Source: Pseudofrankia coriaricola | Lineage (GTDB): Bacteria; Actinomycetota; Actinomycetes; Frankiales; Frankiaceae | DNA: 54,918 nt | Assembly: GCF_001854805.1 (NCBI RefSeq) | Contig: NZ_MBLO01000279.1 | Coordinates: forward strand, 31,527 to 86,444 | Reading direction: 5' to 3' | Shown here: positions 16,516 through 24,370 of the stretch, one piece after another | How the letters are laid out: each line of letters begins with the position of its first letter | How positions within the stretch are numbered: position 1 is the stretch's first letter | Notes under the pieces: model-generated | What the model saw: the letters and a program-made list of their open reading frames with translations, nothing else | What the model was told of the DNA's origin: nothing | Databases searched by the model: none | Translations under genes and position numbers: made by a program

Positions 16516-17711
16516 CCATGCATGCGCGCCTGGTTGATCTCACTGTGGTGACGGCGCCAGGCCCGGACACCGCGTCCCCCGTCCCCACCGCCCCGGTCCC
16601 CACGGCTCCCGCCTCCGCGGCTCCCGCGTCCGCGGCCGACCTCGTGGACACCGCCGACCTCGCCGACCTCGCGGGCCTGCGGGTCCTGGTGGTCGGGACC
16701 GGCCTGATCGGCACGTCGGTCGGCATGGCGCTGAGCCGGCACGGGACCGACGTCCTGCTCTACGACCGGAACCCGGCCCAGACGGCCGTGGCGGCGCGCC
16801 GCGGCGCCGGCCGGGCCTGGCCGTTCCCGGACCCCCGCCAGGCCGGCGTCGTCGGGCCGCGCCAGGCAGGCGCAGCGGACGACCCGGCGGCGGACGAGCT
16901 GACGGCGAGAGCCGGCGACCTCGCGGCGAGCGCCGGACAGGCCGTCGACCATGTCGTGATCGCCGTCCCCCCGCGCGACGTCGGCCAGACGCTCGTCGCC
17001 TGGCAGCGCCTGCTCCCCGGGGCGACCTTCAGCGACACGGCGTCGGTGAAGGTCGAGCCGCTGACCGACGCCGAGCGGCTGGGCGCGGACATGTCCCGGA
17101 TCTGCGGCGCCCACCCGGTGGCCGGCCGCGAGCGCGGCGGTCCTGAGTGGGCCGTGGCGGACCTGTTCACCAACCGGCCCTGGGTCATCACCCCGTCGGC
17201 GGTGACGTCCCGGCTCGCCCAGCGGCACGCGAGCCTCGTGGCCATCGGCTGCGGCGCCTGGGTCGCGCGGCTCGACCCGCGCACGCACGACTTCGCGCTC
17301 GGCCTGCTCAGCCACCTGCCGCACATCGTGGCCAGCGCCTTCGCGGCCCGGCTGGCGACGATGCCGGAGGACCTCGCCCGCCTCGCCGGTCCCGGCCTGA
17401 TGGACTTCACCCGGATCGCCGGGGCGAACGCCGACCTGTGGACGGAGATCGTCGAGGCCAACGCCTCCCCGCTGGCCGACCTGCTCGCCGACGTCGTCGC
17501 CGACCTCGGCGCGGTACGGGACGCCCTCGGCGCGGGCGCGGCCCAGGGCAACGGGACCGCGCCGGTCGTCGAGTCGCTGTTCCGGCTGGGGAACACGGGC
17601 CGCTGCCGGCTGGAGGCGGCAAAGGCCCTGCCCGCCCCCCGGGCGGCCGTCGACGACCACCTCAGCGGCGTCGACCACCTCAGCGGCGTCAACGGGCGGC
17701 TGTCGGCATGA
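16512..17711 (+). CDS. tyrA: Prephenate dehydrogenase, ACT domain absent
   Basis: A 399-residue NAD(P)-dependent enzyme oxidising and decarboxylating prephenate to 4-hydroxyphenylpyruvate. The dinucleotide motif VVGTGLIGTSVG is at 60-71, the active-site His at 201 in GAHPVAGRERGG, and the helical domain holds LLSHLPHIVASAFA at about 265-278. The first ~55 residues are a low-complexity Ala/Pro/Asp extension. At the C-terminus LGNTGRCRLEAAKAL (359-373) aligns with the linker GNxGRxRIPGKHG that leads into the regulatory ACT domain in many actinobacterial TyrA proteins, but the protein ends 26 residues later. Loss of ACT suggests relief from tyrosine feedback. It overlaps both neighbours by ATGA. 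Confidence 0.88.
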   Translation: MTMHARLVDLTVVTAPGPDTASPVPTAPVPTAPASAAPASAADLVDTADLADLAGLRVLVVGTGLIGTSVGMALSRHGTDVLLYDRNPAQTAVAARRGAGRAWPFPDPRQAGVVGPRQAGAADDPAADELTARAGDLAASAGQAVDHVVIAVPPRDVGQTLVAWQRLLPGATFSDTASVKVEPLTDAERLGADMSRICGAHPVAGRERGGPEWAVADLFTNRPWVITPSAVTSRLAQRHASLVAIGCGAWVARLDPRTHDFALGLLSHLPHIVASAFAARLATMPEDLARLAGPGLMDFTRIAGANADLWTEIVEANASPLADLLADVVADLGAVRDALGAGAAQGNGTAPVVESLFRLGNTGRCRLEAAKALPAPRAAVDDHLSGVDHLSGVNGRLSA

Positions 17712-18832
17712 CCACCGAGGCCACCGGCGGGCTCGGCCAACTCGTCGCCGGGCTGCTCCCCTCGCCGTCGCCGATTCGTTTCCTGGACCCCGCCGGCGAG
17801 CCGGTCGACGAGCACGGCGGCTACCGGCCGCCGTCGGACGAGCTGACGGTCCGGGCGTACGAGGCCATGGCGCTGGTCCGCCGTTTCGACACCCAGGCCA
17901 CGGCGCTGGCCAGGCAGGGCCGGATCGCGGCGTTCCCGTCGTCCTCGGGCCAGGAGGCGTGCCAGGCCGGCGCGGCGCTGGCGCTGCGCCCGGGCGACTG
18001 GCTGTTCCCGACCTACCGGGACAGCGGCGCGCTGCTGTCCCGGGGCGTCGACCCGCTGGAGGTGCTGGCCCCGGTCCGTGGCCACCGGCACTGCGGCTAC
18101 GACCCCCTCGCCCATCGGTGCGCGCCGATGAGCACACCGCTGGCGACGCAGGCACCGCACGGCACCGGCCTCGCCGTCGCGGCCCGCTGGAAGGGCACGG
18201 ACGAGGTCGCGCTCGTCCTGCTCGGCGACGGTGCGACCAGCGAGGGAGACTTCCACGAGGCGCTGAACTTCGCCGCGGTGTTCCGCGCTCCGGTGGTCTT
18301 CCTGGTGCAGAACAACCGCTACGCGATCAGCGTCCCCCTCTCCCGGCAGAGCGCGGCGCCGTCGCTGGCCTACAAGGGCGTCGGCTACGGGGTACGCGCC
18401 GAGCAGGTCGACGGCAACGACGCCGTGGCCGTCCTGGCGGTGCTGACCGAGGCCGTGGGCCACGCCCGGGCCGGCCTCGGGCCGATGCTGGTCGAGGCGC
18501 ACACCTACCGGATGGGACCGCACACCAGCTCGGACGACCCCGGCCGCTACCGGGACGACGACGAGGTGGCGATGTGGCGGGTGCGCGACCCGATCGAGCG
18601 CCTGCGGGCGTACCTGCGCGGGCGCGGCCTGCTCGGCGACGCGGCCGAGGCGGCCGTCGCGGCGCGGGCGGAGACGCTCGCCGCCCAGGTGCGGGCCGGC
18701 GTGGCCGACGACGCGCGGGTCGCCCCGACGGAGATGTTCGACCATGTCTACGCCGCCGCGCCGCCCGTCCTGGCGGAGCAGCGGGCGGCGTTGTTGTCCG
18801 AACTCGGCGCGGACGGCGAGGGCGCGCGATGA
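17708..18832 (+). CDS. 2-oxoacid dehydrogenase E1 component, alpha subunit
   Basis: A 374-residue thiamine-diphosphate enzyme subunit of the pyruvate/branched-chain type. The TPP/Mg motif starts LLGDGATSEGDFHEALNF and ends VFLVQNN (about 175-206). FPSSSGQEACQAGAALAL and YRMGPHTSSDDPGRYR are further family landmarks. With the E1-beta and E2 downstream it decarboxylates a 2-oxoacid and passes the acyl group to lipoate. The pairing with tyrA suggests an aryl pyruvate as substrate, though the sequence is closest in style to branched-chain enzymes. It overlaps both neighbours by ATGA. Confidence 0.9.
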   Translation: MTTEATGGLGQLVAGLLPSPSPIRFLDPAGEPVDEHGGYRPPSDELTVRAYEAMALVRRFDTQATALARQGRIAAFPSSSGQEACQAGAALALRPGDWLFPTYRDSGALLSRGVDPLEVLAPVRGHRHCGYDPLAHRCAPMSTPLATQAPHGTGLAVAARWKGTDEVALVLLGDGATSEGDFHEALNFAAVFRAPVVFLVQNNRYAISVPLSRQSAAPSLAYKGVGYGVRAEQVDGNDAVAVLAVLTEAVGHARAGLGPMLVEAHTYRMGPHTSSDDPGRYRDDDEVAMWRVRDPIERLRAYLRGRGLLGDAAEAAVAARAETLAAQVRAGVADDARVAPTEMFDHVYAAAPPVLAEQRAALLSELGADGEGAR

Positions 18833-20013
18833 CCACGGGCCGATCCACCGCGGTCCCGTCCAGGGCGCCCGCCGGCTCGGCGGAGCGGATCTGGCGGGTT
18901 CGCGGAGAGGCCGATGTTCCGCCGGCCCTGGCGGCTTTGGCCCCGGACACGGACACGGACGCGGACGGGGACGAGGCGGGTCCGGCGTCGACGGTGACCA
19001 TGACCATGACGCAGGCGCTCAACCAGGCGCTGCGGGACGCGATGGCGGCGGACGAACGGGTGCTGGTCCTCGGCGAGGACGTGGGCCGCCTCGGCGGGGT
19101 CTTCCGCGTCACCGACGGGCTGCTTGCCGCCTTCGGCGAGCGGCGCTGCCTCGACACGCCGCTGGCGGAGGCCGGGATCGTCGGGTTCGCGGTCGGCCTG
19201 GCGATGTACGGCCTCCGGCCGGTCGTGGAGCTGCAGTTCGACGCGTTCGCCTATCCGGCGTTCGAGCAGGTGGTCAGCCATGTGGCGAAGCTGGGCGCAC
19301 GGACCGCGGGCCGCCTCCGGCCCGCCATGGTGCTGCGCATCCCCTACGGGGGCGGGGTCGGCGCGGTGGAGCACCACTCGGACAGCTCGGAGGCGTACTA
19401 CGCGCACACGGCGGGCCTGAAGGTCGTGACCCCGGCGACCGTCGCGGACGCCTACTCCCTGCTGCGGGACGCGATCGACGATCCCGACCCGGTGGTGTTC
19501 CTGGAGCCGAAACGGCTGTACTGGACCCGGTCGCCGGTGGACCTGCCCGCCCGCGCCGAGCCGCTGGGCCGGGCCGCGCTGCGCCGGGCCGGGCGGGACG
19601 TGACGGTCGTGACCTACGGGGCGACGGTCCCGGTCGCGCTGGAGGCCGCCGAGGCCGCCGCCGGGCGCGGCTGGGATGTCGAGGTCGTCGACCTGCGGTC
19701 GATCGTGCCGTTCGACGACGGCACGGTCGTCGCCAGCGTGCGGCGCACCGGCCGCTGCGTCGTCCTGCACGAGGCCCAGGGATTCGCCGGGGTCGGCGCG
19801 GAGATCGCGGCGCGCGTCCAGGAGCGCTGCTTCCACTCGCTCGCGGCGCCGGTCCTGCGGGTGACCGGGTGGGACGTCCCGTACCCCGCCCCGAAGCTGG
19901 AGCACCACCACCAGCCGGGCGTCGCGCGCATCCTGGCCGCGTTCGAGCGCCTGCAGTGGGACGACGAGCCGGACACCCGCTGGCTCGACCCGCCGGGGGG
20001 CCGGACGTCATGA
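18829..20013 (+). CDS. 2-oxoacid dehydrogenase E1 component, beta subunit
   Basis: A 394-residue transketolase-like beta subunit. The first ~55 residues are an unusual extension with an acidic DTDTDADGDEAG stretch. The core begins TMTQALNQALRDAMAADERV and LGEDVGRLGGVFRVTDGL, with LAEAGIVGFAVGLAMYGLRP and the aromatic FDAFAYPAFEQ typical of branched-chain-type E1-beta. RIPYGGGVGAVEHHSDSSEA follows. It ends with the conserved transketolase C domain (VVTYGATVPVALEAA, VVDLRSIVPFD). It pairs with the preceding alpha subunit to form the alpha2-beta2 decarboxylase. Confidence 0.9.
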   Translation: MTTGRSTAVPSRAPAGSAERIWRVRGEADVPPALAALAPDTDTDADGDEAGPASTVTMTMTQALNQALRDAMAADERVLVLGEDVGRLGGVFRVTDGLLAAFGERRCLDTPLAEAGIVGFAVGLAMYGLRPVVELQFDAFAYPAFEQVVSHVAKLGARTAGRLRPAMVLRIPYGGGVGAVEHHSDSSEAYYAHTAGLKVVTPATVADAYSLLRDAIDDPDPVVFLEPKRLYWTRSPVDLPARAEPLGRAALRRAGRDVTVVTYGATVPVALEAAEAAAGRGWDVEVVDLRSIVPFDDGTVVASVRRTGRCVVLHEAQGFAGVGAEIAARVQERCFHSLAAPVLRVTGWDVPYPAPKLEHHHQPGVARILAAFERLQWDDEPDTRWLDPPGGRTS

Positions 20014-21431
20014 CCGGTTCGCGTGAGGCAGCCCCCGCGGCCCCGACAGGTACCGCCGCCCGCGCGGGCGGCGCCGGCGGCATGGGCGGAGTCGCCGAGT
20101 TCGCCGTCCCCGACCTCGGCGAGGGGCTGACGGAGGCCGTCGTGGTGCGGTGGCTCGTCGAGGTCGGGGACCAGGTCGAGATCGACCAGCCCCTCGTGGA
20201 GGTGGAGTCGGCGAAGGCGCTCGTCGAGGTCCCCTGTCCCTACGCCGGGATCATCGAGGCCCGCCACGGGCGTGCCGGCGACGTCCTTCCCGTCGGCTCT
20301 CCTCTCGTGCGGGTCCGGGAGCGGACCGCCACGGGCACCGACCAGCCGGCCCGGCCGGCACGCCCGCGGGTCCCGGACTCGTCGCACCCGCCGGTCACAG
20401 GCCCGCCGGGGGCGGTGGGCGAGACTCCGCGCCAGGCTCCGGCGATGGCCGCGCCGGCGCTCGTCGGCTTCGGCCCCGCCGCGATGGAACCCGTCCCGGC
20501 CAGGCGACCGAGGCCTCCGAAGACGACCACCGCGACCACCGCGACCACCGCGACCACCGCGCCGAGGGTCATCTCGCCGGTGGTTCGGCGGCTCGCCCAG
20601 GCCGCGGGCCTCGATCTGGCCGCGGTGCCCACCACCGGCGCCGACGGCATCGTCCGCCGAGCCGACGTCGAACGGCTGCTGGCCGCGGCCGGCCGCGCCG
20701 AGGGCCATCCCCCGGCATCCCCCGAGCCGCCCGCCGCACCGGCGGTCCGTCGGATCCCCCTGGCGGCCAGGCGCGTGGTCGTCGAGCGGATGGTGCGCAG
20801 CCGCCAGGAGATCCCGGAGGCGACGGCCTGGCGCGACGTGGACTTCACCGACCTGCTCGCGGCCCGCGACGCGATCAACGCCCGGAGTCCGGACCGGCCG
20901 GTGAGCGTGCTGGGCCTGCTGGCCAGGATCTGCGTCGCGGGGCTCGCGCGCCATCCCGAGCTCAACGCCACCGTGGACACCGCGCGGGGCGAGATCGTCC
21001 GGTATCCGTCGGTCAACCTGGGATTCGCGGTCAACGGCGCCGGGGGCCTCGTCGTCCCCGTCGTCAGGAACGCCGACACGATGACGGCGCCGCGGCTGTC
21101 CGAACGGTTCCGGGAGCTGACCTCCCGGGCCCGCGACCGTTCGCTGGTGCCCACCGAGCTCACCGGCGGCACGTTCACCCTCAACAACCACGGCGCCCTC
21201 GGCACGGACGGCGCCGTCCCGATCATCAACCATCCGGAGGTCGCGCAGCTCGCGGTGGGCCGCATCGCCGAGCGGCCGTGGGTCGTCGACGGCGAGATCC
21301 GCCCGCGGCGCGTGGCTCAGCTCACCGTCGCCTTCGACCACCGCGCCTGCGACGGCGCGCCGGTCGCCGGCTTCATCACCTTCCTGGCCCACTGCGTCGA
21401 GCAGCCACTCCTCATGATCACCGAGCTGTAG
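20010..21431 (+). CDS. 2-oxoacid dehydrogenase E2, lipoyl acyltransferase
   Basis: A 473-residue dihydrolipoamide acyltransferase with one lipoyl domain (residues ~29-103; lipoyl Lys69 in EVESAKALVEV), a Pro-rich linker, a peripheral-subunit-binding domain (VISPVVRRLAQAAGLDLAAV, about 189-225) and a catalytic CAT-like domain with His444 and Asp448 in AFDHRACDG. It transfers the acyl group from lipoate to CoA. The linker includes four near-identical 9-bp repeats encoding Thr/Ala around 20522-20562. No E3 lipoamide dehydrogenase gene lies nearby, so the housekeeping enzyme must be shared. Confidence 0.92.
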   Translation: MTGSREAAPAAPTGTAARAGGAGGMGGVAEFAVPDLGEGLTEAVVVRWLVEVGDQVEIDQPLVEVESAKALVEVPCPYAGIIEARHGRAGDVLPVGSPLVRVRERTATGTDQPARPARPRVPDSSHPPVTGPPGAVGETPRQAPAMAAPALVGFGPAAMEPVPARRPRPPKTTTATTATTATTAPRVISPVVRRLAQAAGLDLAAVPTTGADGIVRRADVERLLAAAGRAEGHPPASPEPPAAPAVRRIPLAARRVVVERMVRSRQEIPEATAWRDVDFTDLLAARDAINARSPDRPVSVLGLLARICVAGLARHPELNATVDTARGEIVRYPSVNLGFAVNGAGGLVVPVVRNADTMTAPRLSERFRELTSRARDRSLVPTELTGGTFTLNNHGALGTDGAVPIINHPEVAQLAVGRIAERPWVVDGEIRPRRVAQLTVAFDHRACDGAPVAGFITFLAHCVEQPLLMITEL

Positions 21432-21454
21432 GAAAGAAGGACGAGGTACCGAAA

Positions 21455-22888
21455 ATGGGCGCGCGAACCGGTAAGGAGTTCCTGGAGGGACTGCTGGACG
21501 ACCGCGAGGTCTGGCTGGACGGCGAACGAGTGGCCGACGTGACCACGCATCCGCGGACGGCCGGCGCCGCCAGGACCCTCGCCGGCCTGTTCGACCTGCA
21601 GCACGAGCGGCCCGACCAGTACCTGGCCGTGGAGCCGGAGAGCGGGGAGACGGTCGCGGTCACGCACCTGATCCCCCGTTCGGCCGCGGACCTGGCCCGC
21701 CGGCACGACGCGATCGCCGGCATCGCGCGGCGCACCCTGGGGCTCATGGGCCGCAGCCCGGACTATCTCAACGTCACGCTCGCCGGCTTCGCCGGGCGCC
21801 CAGACGTGTTCAGGCGCGGCGGCAACGACGAGGGCACGGCCAACCTGCTCGCCTATCAACGCCACGTCATGTCCCGTGACCTGGCGCTGACCCACGCGAT
21901 CGTCAACCCGACCGTCGACCGGTCGCTGCCGGAGACCGCCGCCGGCGGCGGCGAGGTCGTCGTGCACAAGGTGGCCGACACCTCGGAAGGGATCGTGGTG
22001 CGCGGCGCCCGGGCGCTGGCGACCCTCGCGCCGTTCGCCGACGAGATCTTCGTCTACCCCGGCTATCCGCTGGCCGAGGGCGACGAGCGCTACGCCGTGA
22101 TCTTCGCGATCCCGATGGCCACCCCGGGCCTGAGGGTGCTCTGCCGGGACAGCTACTCCTCGCCGGCGCCGGCGGCCGACGCGCCCCTGTCGAGCCGGTT
22201 CGACGAGCAGGACGCCGTCATCGTGTTCGACGACGTCGAGGTGCCGCGCCACCGCGTGTTCCTCGACGGCGACGTGGATCTGTACAACCGTGTGATGCAA
22301 CGGTCCGGCTGGACCGCGAACGTCATGCAGCAGACGACGATCCGGGCCATCTCGAAACTCCAGTTCGCCTGGGAGCTCGCGACCAGGATGGCCGAGGCGG
22401 TCAACAACACCAGCCCCGCGGCCGTCGAGATGCTCGGCGAGATCTGGAGCTATCTGGAGCTGACCCGGTCGACGCTGATCGCCGCGGAGGCCGGCGCCCA
22501 CGAGTGGGGGTCGGGCACCTGGTTCTGCGCCGAGCCCCCATTCGCGGCCCTGCGCCCCACCCTGCCCCGCTGGTTCCCCCGGGTGACCGAGATCATCAAG
22601 CTGCTGGGCAGCCACAGCCTGCTGGCCACCCCGACCCGGGCCGAGCTGGCGAACCCACTGCTGCGCCCGCTGGTGGAGCGCTACTACCAGGGCGCGAACG
22701 GCCTGCCCGCCGACGAGCGGACGGCGCTGTTCCGGCTGGCCTGGGATTTCGTCGGCACCAGCCTCGCCGGCCGCTCCGACCTGTACGAGCGGTTCTACCT
22801 CGGCTCGCCGGGCCGTTTCCTGCAGCTCGCCCAGCGCCAGGCGGCCCGCGACGCCGACTTCGCCCTGGTCGCCTCGGTCCTGCCCTGA
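21455..22888 (+). CDS. HpaB-type FADH2-dependent aromatic hydroxylase
   Basis: A 477-residue oxygenase of the 4-hydroxyphenylacetate 3-monooxygenase (HpaB) family. Family features include MGARTGKEFLEGLLDDREVW at the start, SPDYLNVTLAGFA, HVMSRDLALTHAIVNPTVDR, VEVPRHRVFLDGDV and ERFYLGSPGR. These enzymes hydroxylate phenols ortho to the OH using FADH2 supplied by a separate flavin reductase, which is not in this window. A strong GGAAAGAAGG precedes the ATG, 23 bp after E2. As last gene of the operon it could convert a 4-hydroxyphenyl intermediate to a catechol; whether the substrate is free acid, CoA ester or final conjugate is open. Confidence 0.9.
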   Translation: MGARTGKEFLEGLLDDREVWLDGERVADVTTHPRTAGAARTLAGLFDLQHERPDQYLAVEPESGETVAVTHLIPRSAADLARRHDAIAGIARRTLGLMGRSPDYLNVTLAGFAGRPDVFRRGGNDEGTANLLAYQRHVMSRDLALTHAIVNPTVDRSLPETAAGGGEVVVHKVADTSEGIVVRGARALATLAPFADEIFVYPGYPLAEGDERYAVIFAIPMATPGLRVLCRDSYSSPAPAADAPLSSRFDEQDAVIVFDDVEVPRHRVFLDGDVDLYNRVMQRSGWTANVMQQTTIRAISKLQFAWELATRMAEAVNNTSPAAVEMLGEIWSYLELTRSTLIAAEAGAHEWGSGTWFCAEPPFAALRPTLPRWFPRVTEIIKLLGSHSLLATPTRAELANPLLRPLVERYYQGANGLPADERTALFRLAWDFVGTSLAGRSDLYERFYLGSPGRFLQLAQRQAARDADFALVASVLP

Positions 22889-23055
22889 CCCGCCCGGCGA
22901 GCACCGCCTCTCGCCTCACCCGCGTCACCCGCGACGGCGGACCGCGGACCGCGGACAACCAGTGGCGCGGGCACAGCACTTGCCCACAACGCGGCATTCG
23001 GCCGACGGCCGGGACTCGCTCGACGGCCGGCGCGACCAAGCCGGATGACGCTCTT

Positions 23056-23080
23056 GGTATCAACTCGGTATCGTATCGGC
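23056..23080 (+). promoter_or_regulatory. Direct-repeat operator of toxin-antitoxin operon
   Basis: GGTATC occurs twice with an 11-bp period (23056-23061 and 23067-23072), and the core TATCG recurs again just before the antitoxin ATG at 23082. Short direct repeats of this kind are typical of ribbon-helix-helix repressor sites that autoregulate toxin-antitoxin operons. They overlap the probable promoter. Confidence 0.5.
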
Positions 23081-23081
23081 C

Positions 23082-23288
23082 ATGGCTCTGACCGTGCGAA
23101 CGGATGACGAACTGGAGCGCGCGCTCACCGTGCTGGCCGCCGCCGAGGGAACGTCCCGCCAGGAGATCATCCGACGGGCGGTACTGGAGCGCTACGAACG
23201 TGCCGGCCACGCCGCTCGGGTTGAGGACAGCGCAGACCGGATGATCGAACGCTGGGGCGACGTCCTGCACCGTCTCGGCACAGTGTGA
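23082..23288 (+). CDS. Ribbon-helix-helix (CopG-type) antitoxin
   Basis: A 68-residue protein. Residues 1-45 form a ribbon-helix-helix: MALTVRTDDELERALTVLAA for the strand and first helix, then GTSRQEIIRRAVLERY for the second. The C-terminal ~25 residues (DSADRMIERWGDVLHRLG) would bind and neutralise the toxin. It is followed without gap by a Doc-type toxin gene; stop and start overlap as GTGA. It probably represses its own promoter at the GGTATC repeats. Confidence 0.88.
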   Translation: MALTVRTDDELERALTVLAAAEGTSRQEIIRRAVLERYERAGHAARVEDSADRMIERWGDVLHRLGTV

Positions 23289-23728
23289 CGATGCCGGCGA
23301 ACCCGGTCATCTACCTTGATCTCGACGATCTGCTCGCGCTCATCCGCGCTCTCGGCGTCGGCCCGGTACGCGATGTGGGTTTGCTCGACGCGGCCGCGTC
23401 CCGCCCCCGATCGAGCGCGTTCGGACGGGACGCCTATCCAACGGTCACACTCAAGGCTGCCGCGCTGCTGCAATCACTCGTCCGCAACCACGCACTCGTC
23501 GACGGGAACAAACGGCTCGCCTGGCTCGCCGTAGCCGTCTTCCTCGATCTCAATGGACTAGCCGTGGAGATGACCGACGACGCGACCTTCGACCTGGTGA
23601 TGGACGCAGCACAAGGCAAGGCCGACCTGGAAGAGATTGCCGATCGACTGGTTGTGCTCGCGGTGCCTCACGCGTCCCGGAGGGCCGGCCCGCGGTCCAC
23701 GACCGGCCCGCACACCACGAGCAGATGA
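23285..23728 (+). CDS. Doc-type toxin (Fic/Doc fold)
   Basis: A 147-residue protein starting at GTG 23285, overlapping the antitoxin stop, or at ATG 23291. The Fic-fold motif is HALVDGNKRLAW near residue 68: His, Asp, and GNKR as in Doc rather than GNGR as in AMPylating Fic enzymes. Doc phosphorylates EF-Tu, so this is probably a translation-arresting kinase. The usual Phe of HxFx is Leu. YLDLDDLLALIRALG at the start and VTLKAAALLQSLVRNHALVD are standard for actinobacterial Doc proteins. The last 20 residues are a variable basic tail. The stop overlaps a possible upstream lemA start. Confidence 0.88.
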   Translation: MTMPANPVIYLDLDDLLALIRALGVGPVRDVGLLDAAASRPRSSAFGRDAYPTVTLKAAALLQSLVRNHALVDGNKRLAWLAVAVFLDLNGLAVEMTDDATFDLVMDAAQGKADLEEIADRLVVLAVPHASRRAGPRSTTGPHTTSR

Positions 23729-23744
23729 GCACCGCAGCGCTCCG

Positions 23745-23774
23745 ATTCCACACAGAGAGATTCCACACAGAGAG
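23745..23774 (+). repeat. 15-bp tandem duplication
   Basis: ATTCCACACAGAGAG is present twice head to tail with no mismatch, directly before the lemA ribosome-binding region. If translation starts at the earlier ATG (23725), it encodes RFHTERFHTER; otherwise it is leader sequence. Confidence 0.85.
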
Positions 23775-23781
23775 ATCGCAG

Positions 23782-24357
23782 ATGAGCCCCTCCGTCCTGC
23801 TGCCGGTCGTCGGCGGTGTCGTCGTCCTGGTCGTGGTCGGGCTGGCCTGGTGGGCGGTGCGCGCCCACAACCGGCTGGTCCGGCTGCGCACGCAGGTCCA
23901 GTCGTCATGGGCGCAGATCGACGTCCAGCTCCGGCGGCGCCAGTCGCTGGTTCCCAACCTGGTCGAGACCGTGAAGGCGTACGCCGCGCACGAGCGCGCC
24001 GCCCTCGACGCGGTCGTCTCCGCGCGGTCAGGCGCCATGGCGGCGGCGCAAGGCCCCGGGCAGCGCGGCGCCGCCGAAGGAATGCTCACCCAGGCGATCG
24101 GCCGGCTTTTCGCGGTCGCCGAGGCATATCCCGATCTGAAAGCCAGCCGGAACTTCCTCCCGCTGCAGGGCGAGCTCGGCGAGACCGAGAACAAGATTGC
24201 CTATGCGCGCCAGTTCTACAACAGCGCCGTCCAGTCACTGAACGCGGCCGTCCAGTCCATCCCGACGAACATCGTCGCGGCCTTCGGCGGTTTCCACCAG
24301 GAGCCCTTCTTCGAGGCGGCGGAGGCCGAGCGCGCGGACATCCGCGTCCAGTTCTAA
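23782..24357 (+). CDS. LemA family protein
   Basis: A 191-residue membrane-anchored protein. One N-terminal transmembrane helix (SVLLPVVGGVVVLVVVGLAW) is followed by the LemA coiled-coil helical domain with VQSSWAQIDVQLRRRQSLVP, NLVETVKAYAAHE, and ENKIAYARQFYNSAVQSLN. I placed the start at 23782 so that the helix comes first; an ATG at 23725 in frame would overlap the doc stop and add 19 residues containing the duplicated FHTER. LemA proteins pair with DUF2207 membrane proteins, as here; their exact role is unknown. Confidence 0.88.
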   Translation: MSPSVLLPVVGGVVVLVVVGLAWWAVRAHNRLVRLRTQVQSSWAQIDVQLRRRQSLVPNLVETVKAYAAHERAALDAVVSARSGAMAAAQGPGQRGAAEGMLTQAIGRLFAVAEAYPDLKASRNFLPLQGELGETENKIAYARQFYNSAVQSLNAAVQSIPTNIVAAFGGFHQEPFFEAAEAERADIRVQF

Positions 24358-24370
24358 TGGGCCTCGGCTG

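Noticed and set aside
20522-20565. 9-bp repeats in the E2 gene as a mobile or CRISPR-like array
   Set aside because: They encode the Thr/Ala linker of an E2 protein, where such repeats are normal.
17708-21431. Housekeeping branched-chain dehydrogenase operon unrelated to neighbours
   Set aside because: Not excluded, but ATGA coupling to tyrA and the acyltransferase, and hpaB just behind, argue for a shared pathway; kept as the alternative.
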